64,000 nucleotides of DNA from an uncultured Pseudoalteromonas sp. (GTDB lineage: Bacteria > Pseudomonadota > Gammaproteobacteria > Enterobacterales > Alteromonadaceae), in the NCBI GenBank assembly GCA_947493455.1, contig CANLRB010000009.1:124001-188000 (forward strand). Reading direction: 5' to 3'. The position numbers were made by a program, and so were the translations under genes. The notes under the pieces are model-generated. The model made no database searches, had not been told where the DNA came from, and saw nothing but the letters and a program-made list of their open reading frames with translations. Below are positions 9,330-17,802 of this stretch, piece after piece; positions within the stretch are counted from its first letter, which is position 1; the number at the start of each line of letters is the position of its first letter.

Positions 9330-9627
9330 GATGGCCTACAAATAAGGAATACTCAAACAAGCGATACGCTCATTGAGCTAAAGACGAGTACCTATGAAGC
9401 ATAAATGACAACTTTCATAAATACAAAAAGTGCATCCCATTATTTTAAGTTAAATTGAGTAAGGGAGCACTAACTATTTACGTTTATTTGAATCGTTTTT
9501 GCGACATTAATTTAGCTCAGTTATACGTCAGTTGCCATCGACGGCAAAACTAATTTAAACGTTTTTCTTTTTTGCTGCGACTTAATGTAGGTGAACCAAC
9601 CTCGTTCGACAAAATAAAGGATAAAGA

Positions 9628-10248
9628 ATGAAAATCTCAACCTATTTAAAACCACCGCATTTCAATAATAAAAATATCTATGGGGCGCTTTTCGCCGGAG
9701 TGTTTGCGCTTACAACCCATTCGGTGTTTGCTAACGTTAGTTTTAATCAAATTAGTGATCCAGAGCACTTAGTGCAAATAATTGAACACGGAAACTTAGT
9801 AAAAATTAAACAGCTTGTCGCCGAAGGCTTAGATATAAACAAAGATTTAGGCAATGATGGCACACCATTAATTGTTGCAGTGCAAAGCGGCAACAAAAGC
9901 ACAGTAGAATATTTAGTAAAACAAGGTGCCGATATTAATCTAGAAAGCGAAACCGACGGCAACCCATTAGTAGCAGCCGCGCTCAATAACCATTTAGGGT
10001 TAGTAAAGTATCTGCATAAAAAAGGCGCGGTTATTGATGCTGTAACTCGGTATGATGAAACGGCCCTAATTAGCGCATCACGAGCAGGTCACTTTGAAGT
10101 AGTGAAATACTTGGTTGAAAACGGTGCAGACGTAAACCTTGCAGTAAAAGCAAATGTATTAAAAGGGGTTGAGTTACGTAGTCCATTAAACGGCGCAAAA
10201 ACACAGCGCATTCGCCGCTTTTTAATCGAGCATGGTGCGCAAAGTTAG
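9628..10248 (+). CDS. Secreted ankyrin-repeat protein
   Basis: A 206-residue protein with a long N-terminal signal sequence ending near residue 36 (GVFALTTHSVFA). It is followed by about four ankyrin repeats. The clearest are GTPLIVAVQSGNKSTVEYLV, NPLVAAALNNHLGLVKYLHK and TALISASRAGHFEVVKYLVE, each ending in the GAD(I/V)N-type loop. An N-terminal half-repeat (HLVQIIEHGNLVKIKQLV) caps the stack. Ankyrin repeats bind other proteins; in proteobacteria small periplasmic examples are found beside catalases or as antitoxin-like or immunity proteins, but no such partner is adjacent here. The start follows ATAAAGGATAAAGA. Partner unknown. Confidence 0.8.
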   Translation: MKISTYLKPPHFNNKNIYGALFAGVFALTTHSVFANVSFNQISDPEHLVQIIEHGNLVKIKQLVAEGLDINKDLGNDGTPLIVAVQSGNKSTVEYLVKQGADINLESETDGNPLVAAALNNHLGLVKYLHKKGAVIDAVTRYDETALISASRAGHFEVVKYLVENGADVNLAVKANVLKGVELRSPLNGAKTQRIRRFLIEHGAQS

Positions 10249-10300
10249 GCTATGTTTAGATCGAAATAATCAAATAGCACTTATAATCAAGCTCTAATTT

Positions 10301-10367
10301 GAAAAAAGGTAGCTCCTCATTTTAGCTAAGTTACAGCCAGAGTAGCTTAAATAGCGTAATGAGGAGC
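10301..10367 (-). terminator. Probable terminator of the DUF3750 gene
   Basis: Inverted repeat GCTCCTCATT (10312-10321) / AATGAGGAGC (10358-10367) with a 36-nt interior. On the minus strand the second arm is followed by TACCTTTTTT, giving a U-tract shortly after the stop at 10405. The long loop lowers certainty. Confidence 0.5.
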
Positions 10368-10404
10368 AAACTAGATCTATTATGATACTCCGGCCCTGAG
10401 CTAC

Positions 10405-10950
10405 CTAGTTTTCAATTTCAGTATCGGCATAGCCACTGCCAATCGCTCTAAATGGCATGTCCAGCTCCAAATCCGATACTTGTAGGCCAATCCAAGCGGG
10501 GAATGTATTGCTATTCGGCCCAGGAACGAGAGTGTATTCATTGGCCCATGGATAACGCTCGGCAGCGGCAATCACTTCAGGAATAAGTCGTTTCGCTTTA
10601 TCGCCCGTTATCGACAATATTTTTTCAGGCTTTGCGCCGTACCAGTAACGATCAGGCGTCGTGGTTGTGTATTTTCTAAGTGCAGGTAGTCCTCGTTTAA
10701 CTCGCCAGCCCACAACTTCATACGCCGTATACTCAGCAGCTGATTCTGCCTTAATTGCCACCCAGGTATGAACAGCAAACCAACCACGCCAGCTAAATGC
10801 ATCGGCACCATAAAATTCAATCACAGCTTCTTGAACATCAACTGGATTAGGTGCGATGCCTGCTGACTCGCGACTTGCCGTACGCCAATTTGAATTACTG
10901 CAAGCACTAACAAGCAGTAGAATAATAAGTATTAAGACTAGTTTACGCAT
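10405..10950 (-). CDS. DUF3750 lipoprotein
   Basis: A 181-residue protein with a lipoprotein signal (MRKLVLILIILLLVSAC; Cys17 lipobox LVSAC). The mature part carries the DUF3750 pattern: GWFAVHTWVAIKAESAAEYT, YEVVGWRVKRG, PDRYWYGAKP, YPWANEYTLVPGPNSNTFPAW and the end motif PFRAIGSGYAD. It is presumably anchored in the outer or inner membrane. The HTW and GPNSNTF-W motifs are the most conserved in the family and suggest an enzymatic pocket, but no reaction is known to me. Relatives I recall are longer at the C-terminus; here the protein ends ten residues after the AIGSGYA motif, and no continuing frame is visible downstream. Confidence 0.75.
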   Translation of the reverse strand: MRKLVLILIILLLVSACSNSNWRTASRESAGIAPNPVDVQEAVIEFYGADAFSWRGWFAVHTWVAIKAESAAEYTAYEVVGWRVKRGLPALRKYTTTTPDRYWYGAKPEKILSITGDKAKRLIPEVIAAAERYPWANEYTLVPGPNSNTFPAWIGLQVSDLELDMPFRAIGSGYADTEIEN

Positions 10951-11066
10951 TCAACTTCTCTTTGTTGTTAGGCTTTAAGCATAAAAGTAAGCGTACGCTT
11001 TTGCCCACAAAATGAGTCCAATAGCCAGTTTTGACAGTTAACTTACACGCATGCCTTAGTATTTAA

Positions 11067-11552
11067 CTAAACTCTCAGCCATTTATACATAATGTAGCTG
11101 TCGATTAGCCCGAGTTTACTATGATGATATGCTTTCGGTATCGTACCAATAATATCAAAACCGAGTTTTTGCCAAAGCGCCACAGCTACTTCATTACTCG
11201 ATACAACACTGTTAAATTACATCGCATCAAAACCGAGTTCTAAAGCTACTTTTTGTGAGTGTTCACACATTTTCCGGGCCACTCCGCGCCCGCGCGTTTG
11301 TTGTGAAACCATGTAACCGCAGTTACAAATATGACGACTAGGGCCCATACCGTTCGCTTTAATGTAGTAGGTGCCAAGAATAGTATTATTCTCAACGTAT
11401 ACATATGTTTTTAATGGTGATTCACACCACAGCGCATGGCTCTGTGCGAACGTCATATTGGGATCAAATGCATATGTCTCTTGCGCCATAATAGTTGCTG
11501 AAAATGTAGGCCAAAAAGACTCAAAATCTGAACGTGTTATTTCTCGAAACAT
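11067..11552 (-). pseudogene. GNAT acetyltransferase interrupted by an in-frame TAA
   Basis: The 5' part (11552 to 11217) encodes 111 residues of a GNAT N-acetyltransferase, with NTILGTYYIKANGMGPSRHI and the acetyl-CoA loop QQTRGRGVARKM. It stops at TAA 11217-11219 right after GFDAM. The same frame continues without any other stop to TAG at 11067-11069 and encodes FNSVVSSNEVAVALWQKLGF and a C-terminus ending YIMYKWLRV. These are the expected last strands of the family; relatives read AMQFN at the break, so a CAA glutamine codon appears to have become TAA. The truncated product lacks the C-terminal strands and is probably inactive. A sequencing error is the main alternative. Confidence 0.85.
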
Positions 11553-11599
11553 CGTTTTCTACGAACGGTATGAATATCAGCGAGAGAAAGGTAGCAGTT

Positions 11600-12901
11600 T
11601 TACTGCGACCATGCTATTTGCTTAAGCACCCACTCTAATTGTTTATCTTGATTCATTAAATAATTTTCGATATTTAATTCGATATGAACGTCGGGGTACA
11701 CTGCGTGCTCATCACTGCCTAAAAAGTCATAATAGCGTTTTGAGTAGGTTACAACACGTTTCGAGTGTTCAAGCGTAAATTCGCCCATATCCTGATACCC
11801 TTTAGGGCGTGCGCCAGTCGGTTCACCAACCAATTTTGCATTTAATAACCCCTTAAATTGAGCTGTATTACTCATTGCAGCCGAAAAAGTGACATGATTC
11901 GTTAAAACATAAATACCCGAATGCCAATCTAGACTATCAGCAAGCACCAGTGCTTGAGCAAGTCGAAGACCGGTGAAAAAGTCTCCACCATAGTTATTGC
12001 GTAAATCAATAATAAGATGCTTGCTTTGATTATCGTTTATATAATTCAACAATTTCCTAGCAAAAAAATCCATTGCTGAAACATCCGCATATTGTTCAAA
12101 CTTCACATATATCGACTTATTATCGCGTGAACTCGAAAACCATAAATTATCATGTACTTGATCAATTTTGTTTTTTGCAACTGCATGCTTTAACACTAAT
12201 TGAGCCTCAAAGCGCACATCTTTTGCGGCTTTAAAATGTTTATTGAAAGCGAATCCTGATTGTTCAAAACTAAACTGAACATCAAATAAATTGGCTTCAA
12301 AATTATCATCGCCGCCAACAATTGCCAGCCCATCTAATACCTCTGCAATCGTCATATATTGGGCAACGCGCACTACCGTTGAATAGGGATTCTCAGAAAA
12401 TGGCACTATGCGCTCCATTTTATCGATTATTTTACTTATTGCTTGGCCATTTATTGCGGTGAGTTCAGCGCCAAGTAACCCTTTGTGATCATGCGTTGTA
12501 TGTGCAACATAGTACTTGCCACTGAGCGAAATCAACTTAAACGGATATTTGTGCACATCGTTACCCCACAGCGGAAAAGATGTATGCCCATCATTGATTG
12601 ACTTTGTTAGCTTCATCAATGCAACTAAAATTTGATTGTCTGTCATACCAACTAGCTGCTGCTTTAATGCGTCAACATTCTGATAAAACTGCGTTTTAGT
12701 TTGTGAATGATATAAATTTGCATGGTTTTTCTCTAACTGCGACACATAAAAATCGATGTCTTCTCGCCATTGCGTTGTCGTTAATTTTGCTTTGCCTGGG
12801 TTTTCCATTATTTGGTCTTCAATAGCTTGATTTACTGCTTTGACAGATAAAAAAGGGCTTAACAGCAGCATAATAGTTGTTATTAATAGAAGCTTTTTCA
12901 T
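11600..12901 (-). CDS. Secreted S41-family (C-terminal processing-like) peptidase
   Basis: A 433-residue protein with signal peptide MKKLLLITTIMLLLSPFLSV. An N-terminal helical region (TTQWREDIDFYVSQLEKNHA) is followed by a core with the tail-specific protease pattern: HLIIDLRNNYGGDFFTGLRL, then VLTNHVTFSAAMSNTAQFK holding the likely catalytic Ser, and LVGEPTGARPKGYQD. No PDZ domain is obvious. It is translated 3 bases after the amidohydrolase stop, using the GAGG inside that gene's end, so the two are translationally coupled. With a secreted amidohydrolase upstream and an AraC regulator before that, a peptide or amide degradation role outside the cytoplasm is likely. Confidence 0.85.
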   Translation of the reverse strand: MKKLLLITTIMLLLSPFLSVKAVNQAIEDQIMENPGKAKLTTTQWREDIDFYVSQLEKNHANLYHSQTKTQFYQNVDALKQQLVGMTDNQILVALMKLTKSINDGHTSFPLWGNDVHKYPFKLISLSGKYYVAHTTHDHKGLLGAELTAINGQAISKIIDKMERIVPFSENPYSTVVRVAQYMTIAEVLDGLAIVGGDDNFEANLFDVQFSFEQSGFAFNKHFKAAKDVRFEAQLVLKHAVAKNKIDQVHDNLWFSSSRDNKSIYVKFEQYADVSAMDFFARKLLNYINDNQSKHLIIDLRNNYGGDFFTGLRLAQALVLADSLDWHSGIYVLTNHVTFSAAMSNTAQFKGLLNAKLVGEPTGARPKGYQDMGEFTLEHSKRVVTYSKRYYDFLGSDEHAVYPDVHIELNIENYLMNQDKQLEWVLKQIAWSQ

Positions 12902-12904
12902 GAG

Positions 12905-14284
12905 TTACCTCGTTATCATTTCTGAGAATAGTTTTAGTTCTGACCATAAACTTTTAGACGCCACGGCTTGGTCTCGAAGGCTTTGAAGACCGCTCCGACT
13001 GTGCCATTTCCCATACTTAATAACGGCGTCAGGATTACGCAGCACACTTAATTTTTGAATTGGGTTATCTTGGGTATAAATGAAATCGGCGTTAAACCCT
13101 GCTTTAATTTGTCCTATTTTAGTACTGAGACCAAGTGCGGTTGCCGCATTAACAGTGGCATATTTAAGTATGCTAAAAGTGTCGACGCCTGCGTCATAAA
13201 ATAGCGCCATTTCGTTATGGGTCGCTAAACCGTGAGGCGACAGCAAAACACCGGAATCAGAGCCGATTAACAGCGGGACATCGGCATCATAAAGCGCTTT
13301 AACTATTTGCTTTAAAAAATTAAGCGCCTTTTTGTTATACGCCGCTTGTTGCTTGGTCGCCCCCAACCAACGTTTGATTTGATTACCTTCATCTTCAAGC
13401 TTTACAATCGTCGAAATATAATGCGTTGGCATTTGCTCAAGAAAGGCCTCTTTATCACTACTTAATTGTGTTAATTGATCAAACACATTTAACGTCGGCG
13501 TAATCGGCGTATCGAGTTGCTTAATTTCAGCGATAAACGGGATTAACCCCTTTAGTGAAAACTGCCTATCGAGCGCGTCGTAAAAAATATTCTCAGCATG
13601 TTCAAAGCTTTGAATATCATTAAAGTCCAAAATATTAAGCTTACCGGGAACACTTGGGCCATGTTTAGCAATCGGTAGGCCTAAGCGGCGACTTTCATTA
13701 ACTAGCGCATTGAAGGCGGCGGTATTTAAATTACCGTACACCTTAAGTAAATCATAACCTTGTTGATGGTAGGTACGCACCGCATTAATGGCATCTTGTG
13801 CCGTTGCAAGCCCGTGATGAACAATCGCGTTTTCGTAACCCGAGATAATTGGACTACTCACAGACGCTGAACTGCCAATAAATCGTCCTGCGGCAACGTC
13901 GTCTCGCCATTTCAGTTGTGCTGAGACGCCATTCATCATGCGTACATGGGTGACACCATGACTAAGAGAAAACGCCAACCCTTGTTTTTCATACATGTGA
14001 ACATGCATGTCGATTAGACCGGGCGTTAAAAACCCGTTTTTACCATCGATAACCGGTGCATTATTTGTAGAGCAGCGCTCAAACGATACTTCTTGTATCA
14101 CCCCCTCTTCAACACAAACCGATTGCCCAAACAGGATTTGACCCGCCGCAACATCAATCACGTTGATATTGGTTAACTGAAATGAATTTGTGCTTGTGAT
14201 GTTTGTTGTATTTGCGGCATTTGACTGGCAACCAGACAACCCCATTACAAACGTTAAAAAAACAAAATTTAGTGCTCGAAACAT
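12905..14284 (-). CDS. Amidohydrolase-family lipoprotein (imidazolonepropionase-like)
   Basis: A 459-residue protein with lipobox FVMGLSGCQ. The metal-dependent amidohydrolase signature is complete: LIDMHVHMY (HxH), a Lys in DLLKVYG, His in IAKHGP, His in SFEHAEN and the metal Asp in LLIGSDSG. The end motif GLSTKIGQIKAGFNADFIY is typical of the imidazolonepropionase/prolidase-like group, enzymes that hydrolyse cyclic amides, dipeptides or related C-N bonds. It lies upstream of and coupled to the S41 peptidase, and 117 bp downstream of the AraC regulator on the same strand. A second member of the family sits at 37523-38959. Exact substrate unknown. Confidence 0.87.
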   Translation of the reverse strand: MFRALNFVFLTFVMGLSGCQSNAANTTNITSTNSFQLTNINVIDVAAGQILFGQSVCVEEGVIQEVSFERCSTNNAPVIDGKNGFLTPGLIDMHVHMYEKQGLAFSLSHGVTHVRMMNGVSAQLKWRDDVAAGRFIGSSASVSSPIISGYENAIVHHGLATAQDAINAVRTYHQQGYDLLKVYGNLNTAAFNALVNESRRLGLPIAKHGPSVPGKLNILDFNDIQSFEHAENIFYDALDRQFSLKGLIPFIAEIKQLDTPITPTLNVFDQLTQLSSDKEAFLEQMPTHYISTIVKLEDEGNQIKRWLGATKQQAAYNKKALNFLKQIVKALYDADVPLLIGSDSGVLLSPHGLATHNEMALFYDAGVDTFSILKYATVNAATALGLSTKIGQIKAGFNADFIYTQDNPIQKLSVLRNPDAVIKYGKWHSRSGLQSLRDQAVASKSLWSELKLFSEMITR

Positions 14285-14401
14285 AGTGACTCAGATTTAA
14301 ACTAACAATGAGCCAATGATGATGAATTAAGTAACTAAATACGTCTCAAATCATGATTTGCGACGTATCAAAACATGTTCTGATACGTTAACCAATTAAT
14401 T

Positions 14402-15418
14402 TTAATGACTTTTACGATATTGAGATGGTGTAAGCCCTGTCACTTGCTTAAATGAGCGATTAAACACAGCTTTTGAACTAAACCCTGCCATAAACGCTAA
14501 ATCAGTGATTGAGTGATCGTGATGGCTTGTCAATAACTGGCAAACATAATCGACACGTAGCTGGTTAATATATTCGTTAAAACTTTTTTGCGTCGTTAAA
14601 TTAATCGCTCTTGATATATCACGTGATAACAATCCTAATTCCGATGCCAATTGAGTTAAAGTCAACCGCTCAGTTTTAAATAACCCATCTCGCTTTATTT
14701 GTTCGTCAATCGCGCTGAAAATAGTGTGATAATGGTGAAGATCAGCGGCGGGTTTAGCATCACTTTCTTCTTTTTTAGTCGCCACAGATGCAACCCGCGG
14801 CGATGTTTTTTGTTGGTTAAGTTTGTATGAAATAAATAGGATCACAAACAGCCACATTGCATTATTGAGTAATTGCCCAATAAGGTTAAGATCAGACGGA
14901 ATATACGGCTGCATATTGAGCCGAGCCATATCCAGTAAATTAAACGCAGCGGTTATCAGCACAAGCCACACGAGCCATAACATAGAATGCTCATCGGAGT
15001 CAGAACGTTCACCTTCCAACTGGCGTTTATAGTGAATTAGAATTTTTACGGTTAACAGCGAATAAACAAGGCGAGAGAGTGTGCCAAGGGCAATCACCTC
15101 TTGCACATAAGTTGAAAAAAACAAACCAATAAATGCAGGAGTAAAATGCAGCCAATCTTTGTTTGTTATTTGTTGGCCGATTAATCTTCGACAGGCCAAA
15201 AACAGTGCTGGGCCAAATATAAGCTGAAAAACAGGGCTTAATAAAAACACATTTTGCGTGCGGCTCGCTGCTTCAAAGATATTGGTCGTCGCTGCAAACG
15301 CCACCAGTAGCATAAATAGGCAAATGCCTTTAAGCCCTTTTTTATGCCAAAGTATAAAGCAACCTTGCAACGCAACCGCAGCAAGTGCTGCGTTAACTAA
15401 ATGAATTGGATCTAGCAT
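14402..15418 (-). CDS. AraC-family regulator with membrane N-terminus
   Basis: A 338-residue protein: about 200 N-terminal residues with seven hydrophobic segments, a polar linker (RVASVATKKEESDAKPA) and a C-terminal AraC/XylS DNA-binding domain with two helix-turn-helix motifs (LTQLASELGLLSRDISRAIN; ITDLAFMAGFSSKAVFNRSF) and the closing GLTPSQYRKS. Such 'membrane-AraC' proteins sense a signal in or across the inner membrane. It is followed on the same strand by the amidohydrolase-S41 pair, the likely target. A paralogue of the same design is at 36394. Confidence 0.88.
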   Translation of the reverse strand: MLDPIHLVNAALAAVALQGCFILWHKKGLKGICLFMLLVAFAATTNIFEAASRTQNVFLLSPVFQLIFGPALFLACRRLIGQQITNKDWLHFTPAFIGLFFSTYVQEVIALGTLSRLVYSLLTVKILIHYKRQLEGERSDSDEHSMLWLVWLVLITAAFNLLDMARLNMQPYIPSDLNLIGQLLNNAMWLFVILFISYKLNQQKTSPRVASVATKKEESDAKPAADLHHYHTIFSAIDEQIKRDGLFKTERLTLTQLASELGLLSRDISRAINLTTQKSFNEYINQLRVDYVCQLLTSHHDHSITDLAFMAGFSSKAVFNRSFKQVTGLTPSQYRKSH

Positions 15419-15499
15419 GTTTGGTTTTTAAATTTACTCATCTGTCCATAAGCTTATCATGAAGTTAAATTTAAAAGTGAGAGGTTTAAAGGTATGTCT

Positions 15500-15877
15500 T
15501 TATTGCTCAGCAAACTTTTTTAGTTGCGCTTGATATTCGCAGCGCCCTTTTAACGTCACATTAATTTGCTCTTTAAATTGTTCTAGTTTTAAGATTTTAT
15601 TATCTATTTCTTGTTCTTTTTGTTTTAAAAAGCGTTCCATTTCAGTGATGGTGAGTTGTTTGGCAAATAATAGGGTTGCCAATTGCTTGATTTCTTCTAA
15701 CGTAAAACCGAGTTCTTTGGCATGTTTAATGAGCCGTAATTGCTCTACATGGGCGTGGGTATAAATTTTATACCCATTCGCTGCACGCTCTACTTTGGTT
15801 AACAGGCCAAGTTTTTCGTAAAACCGAATGGTGTCTTTTGTCATGTCAGTTTTTAAACATAAGGCGCTAATTTTCAT
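15500..15877 (-). CDS. MerR-family transcriptional regulator
   Basis: A 125-residue protein with the MerR N-terminal winged helix (MKISALCLKTDMTKDTIRFY, EKLGLLTKVERAANGYKIYT), the dimerisation helix from about 75 to 112, and a single Cys near the end (GRCEYQ). The frame opens upstream at 15907, but ATG 15877 directly follows AAGAGGG and begins the conserved fold. Absence of the paired metal-binding cysteines of CueR/ZntR argues against a metal sensor; the helix resembles small-molecule or stress types. It is divergent from an alpha/beta hydrolase, and the shared region holds a MerR-type promoter (15886-15917), so that hydrolase is its likely target. Confidence 0.88.
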   Translation of the reverse strand: MKISALCLKTDMTKDTIRFYEKLGLLTKVERAANGYKIYTHAHVEQLRLIKHAKELGFTLEEIKQLATLLFAKQLTITEMERFLKQKEQEIDNKILKLEQFKEQINVTLKGRCEYQAQLKKFAEQ

Positions 15878-15885
15878 AAACCCTC

Positions 15886-15917
15886 TTGACTGTAGTGTGT
15901 ACTCCACGGTTTATGAT
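15886..15917 (+). promoter_or_regulatory. MerR-type promoter with long spacer and operator dyad
   Basis: A -35 TTGACT (15886-15891) and a -10 TATGAT (15912-15917) are 20 bases apart, the overlong spacing MerR proteins correct by bending DNA. In the spacer lies an imperfect dyad, CTGTAGT (15890-15896), GTGT, ACTCCAC (15901-15907), matching at 5 of 7 positions. It points at the hydrolase gene; the MerR gene is read the other way from the same region. Confidence 0.65.
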
Positions 15918-15936
15918 AAATAAAAAAGGAGCCGAT

Positions 15937-16788
15937 ATGAAAATAAATTTCACAGTAAAGTGTGCTGACGAGCGAGAGCTTATAGCAACAAAGTATATGC
16001 CTAGTATCGCACCAAATAGGCAACTTATTGTGATTAATTCGGCATTGGGAGTTAAACAAGGGTTTTACACACATTTTGCCACATATCTGACCAATCAGGG
16101 TTTTACAGTTATAACTTGGGACCCGCGCGGCATCGGCCTCTCAAGCTTAACAAACGTAAAACTAGACGATGCGAAAATGCGAGATTGGGGGCAACTCGAC
16201 CTCACCGCAGTACTCGATCACGTGGTGAACGAAAGCTGGGCCAATTGGCGCGATATTTGGCTAATAGGACACAGTGCAGGCGGCCACTTAATCGGACTCT
16301 GCGCCCACCTAAGCAAAATCAATAACGTTATTTTAATTGCGGCAGGCACCTGTTCTTGGCATTTATACCCCAAAACGCAACAACCAAAAATGTTAGTCGC
16401 TTGGTATGTGGTTTTTCCTTTTTTATACAATACGCTGGGTTATATTCCTAATCGACTTGGTATTGGCCACCAGTTGCCAAAGGGCATTGCGATAGACTGG
16501 CGCAATTGGAGTGTAAGTAAAGACTATTTGTTTTCAGACAGCAGTCTAGGCCCACACTTTTACTCAAGTTACACTGGTAACTTATATGCGTTTGGTTTTA
16601 GCGACGATGTGAGCTATTCGCCCAAAAAAACGATACACGATCTGGCGAGGCGCTTTGCCAACGCAAACACCCGCCTCGAGCTGTTTACCCCGCGCCAGTT
16701 ACAAAAAAATCGCATTGGCCATTTTGGCTTTTTTAAACAAAATAACAACGACTTATGGCAGCAAATAGTGCTTGAGAAACTCATTTGA
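15937..16788 (+). CDS. Alpha/beta hydrolase
   Basis: A 283-residue cytoplasmic alpha/beta hydrolase without a signal peptide. Motifs seen: NSALGVKQGFYTHFATYL, the strand-turn WDPRGIGLSS, the nucleophile elbow LIGHSAGGHLIGL (Ser in GHSAG), an acid in FGFSDDVSY and a late His in RIGHFGFFK. These fit serine esterases or lactonases. ATG 15937 is chosen because AAGGAG (15926-15931) precedes it by 5 bases; the frame also opens at 15886, inside the MerR promoter, which is implausible. The gene is controlled in all likelihood by the adjacent MerR protein. Substrate unknown. Confidence 0.85.
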   Translation: MKINFTVKCADERELIATKYMPSIAPNRQLIVINSALGVKQGFYTHFATYLTNQGFTVITWDPRGIGLSSLTNVKLDDAKMRDWGQLDLTAVLDHVVNESWANWRDIWLIGHSAGGHLIGLCAHLSKINNVILIAAGTCSWHLYPKTQQPKMLVAWYVVFPFLYNTLGYIPNRLGIGHQLPKGIAIDWRNWSVSKDYLFSDSSLGPHFYSSYTGNLYAFGFSDDVSYSPKKTIHDLARRFANANTRLELFTPRQLQKNRIGHFGFFKQNNNDLWQQIVLEKLI

Positions 16789-16827
16789 ACGAGACACAAG
16801 AAACAAGCACAAATTACATGATGTTTA

Positions 16828-17367
16828 TTACTCAACGGGGCACGCTTCTACCGCGACTGCGCTTGTATCTGATGACACAGACCAACACTGGTCATACACC
16901 GAGCAATAGCACAATTCCACTGAGAGCTTTTCCATATCACTCATAAAAGCTTCCATCACTTCGACGTTACGGCTTTCTAACTTAAACACTTCAATGCGTT
17001 TATTGGCTGGTAACACAGTTTGCGCGATGTTGGCAGAGGAAATATTGCGCCCTTGCAAGCGCTTTTCATAAGGCGATACCAGCTCCTGCCATTAACTAAT
17101 TGTACGGCCGTCATAAGCTACCTTGGTATAACGAAGTTTAGCGGGGCCAAGTCCTGAGCTATCTAAAAAAATAGAAAACAACGCTGTGTCTTGTGAGTCA
17201 CTCACGCTTGTATGGCGACCAATAACAACATTTGGCCAAACGGATGCACGTGCATATGTTCTATCTGTGTAGGCTGAATAAACCCCGACAACCACAGCAA
17301 ACACACTTACAAGCACAGCTGATAACGCGACCACCATTTCCGGCTTTAGCCAAATTTTTTCCTTCAT
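16828..17367 (-). pseudogene. Membrane-anchored hypothetical gene interrupted by an in-frame TAA
   Basis: The first part (17367 to 17092) encodes 91 residues: an N-terminal anchor (KPEMVVALSAVLVSVFAVVV) followed by SAYTDRTYARASVWPNV and a strand-rich piece ending KVAYDGRTIS. TAA 17092-17094 stops it, but the identical frame continues as WQELVSPYEKRLQGRNISSA to a stop at 16828, with a Cys-containing C-terminus (ELCYCSVYDQCW). The whole would be about 180 codons. The arrangement (anchor, Y-A-R-A-S-x-W-P, small beta domain) resembles a hypothetical protein family common in Vibrio and Pseudoalteromonas; function unknown. It may be a decayed gene or a base-call error. Confidence 0.7.
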
Positions 17368-17802
17368 GGTTAACCCATTAATTTTATTATTTTAAGTTGT
17401 CCATGTTAGATGAAATAAGCGCGTAATAATAGCGCTTGTGTTGGTTAGCAATTCTATAACTTTTAAGTTGCCATTGTGTACTGTTGGGATTGGTATTTGG
17501 CCAAATAAGAAGCTAACAAACTTTAGCAATTATGTGTAAACCGCGCATTCATTTCTAAAAACTCGCATCAAAGTAATATTTACCACTTTGCGATAACTGT
17601 ACAAACACACAAAACAACTAGTTAATCCTTCCTTTAACGAAGGCTGGCGTTATATTTGTAACTCAACACACTCTATTAAAACTTTTGATTAATTTACGCT
17701 AAATTTTCTCAATACTATGGTTACAAAAAAATAATCTTTCAAAATTAATTAGTCATGTAAGTTAGCTACAATCGAAATCTGTAACATACTCTGTAGTAAT
17801 GA
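17368..17802. other. 435-bp intergenic region left of the lanthipeptide operon
   Basis: No plausible gene. It holds a small hairpin, AAGCGC (17417-17422) / GCGCTT (17432-17437), and otherwise AT-rich sequence. No convincing terminator for lanT was found immediately after its stop. Confidence 0.5.

Noticed and set aside
10405-10950. DUF3750 gene as a fourth in-frame-stop pseudogene because it ends early.
   Set aside because: Reading past TAG 10405 gives no family-like sequence and a terminator-like repeat follows, so a natural end is more likely.
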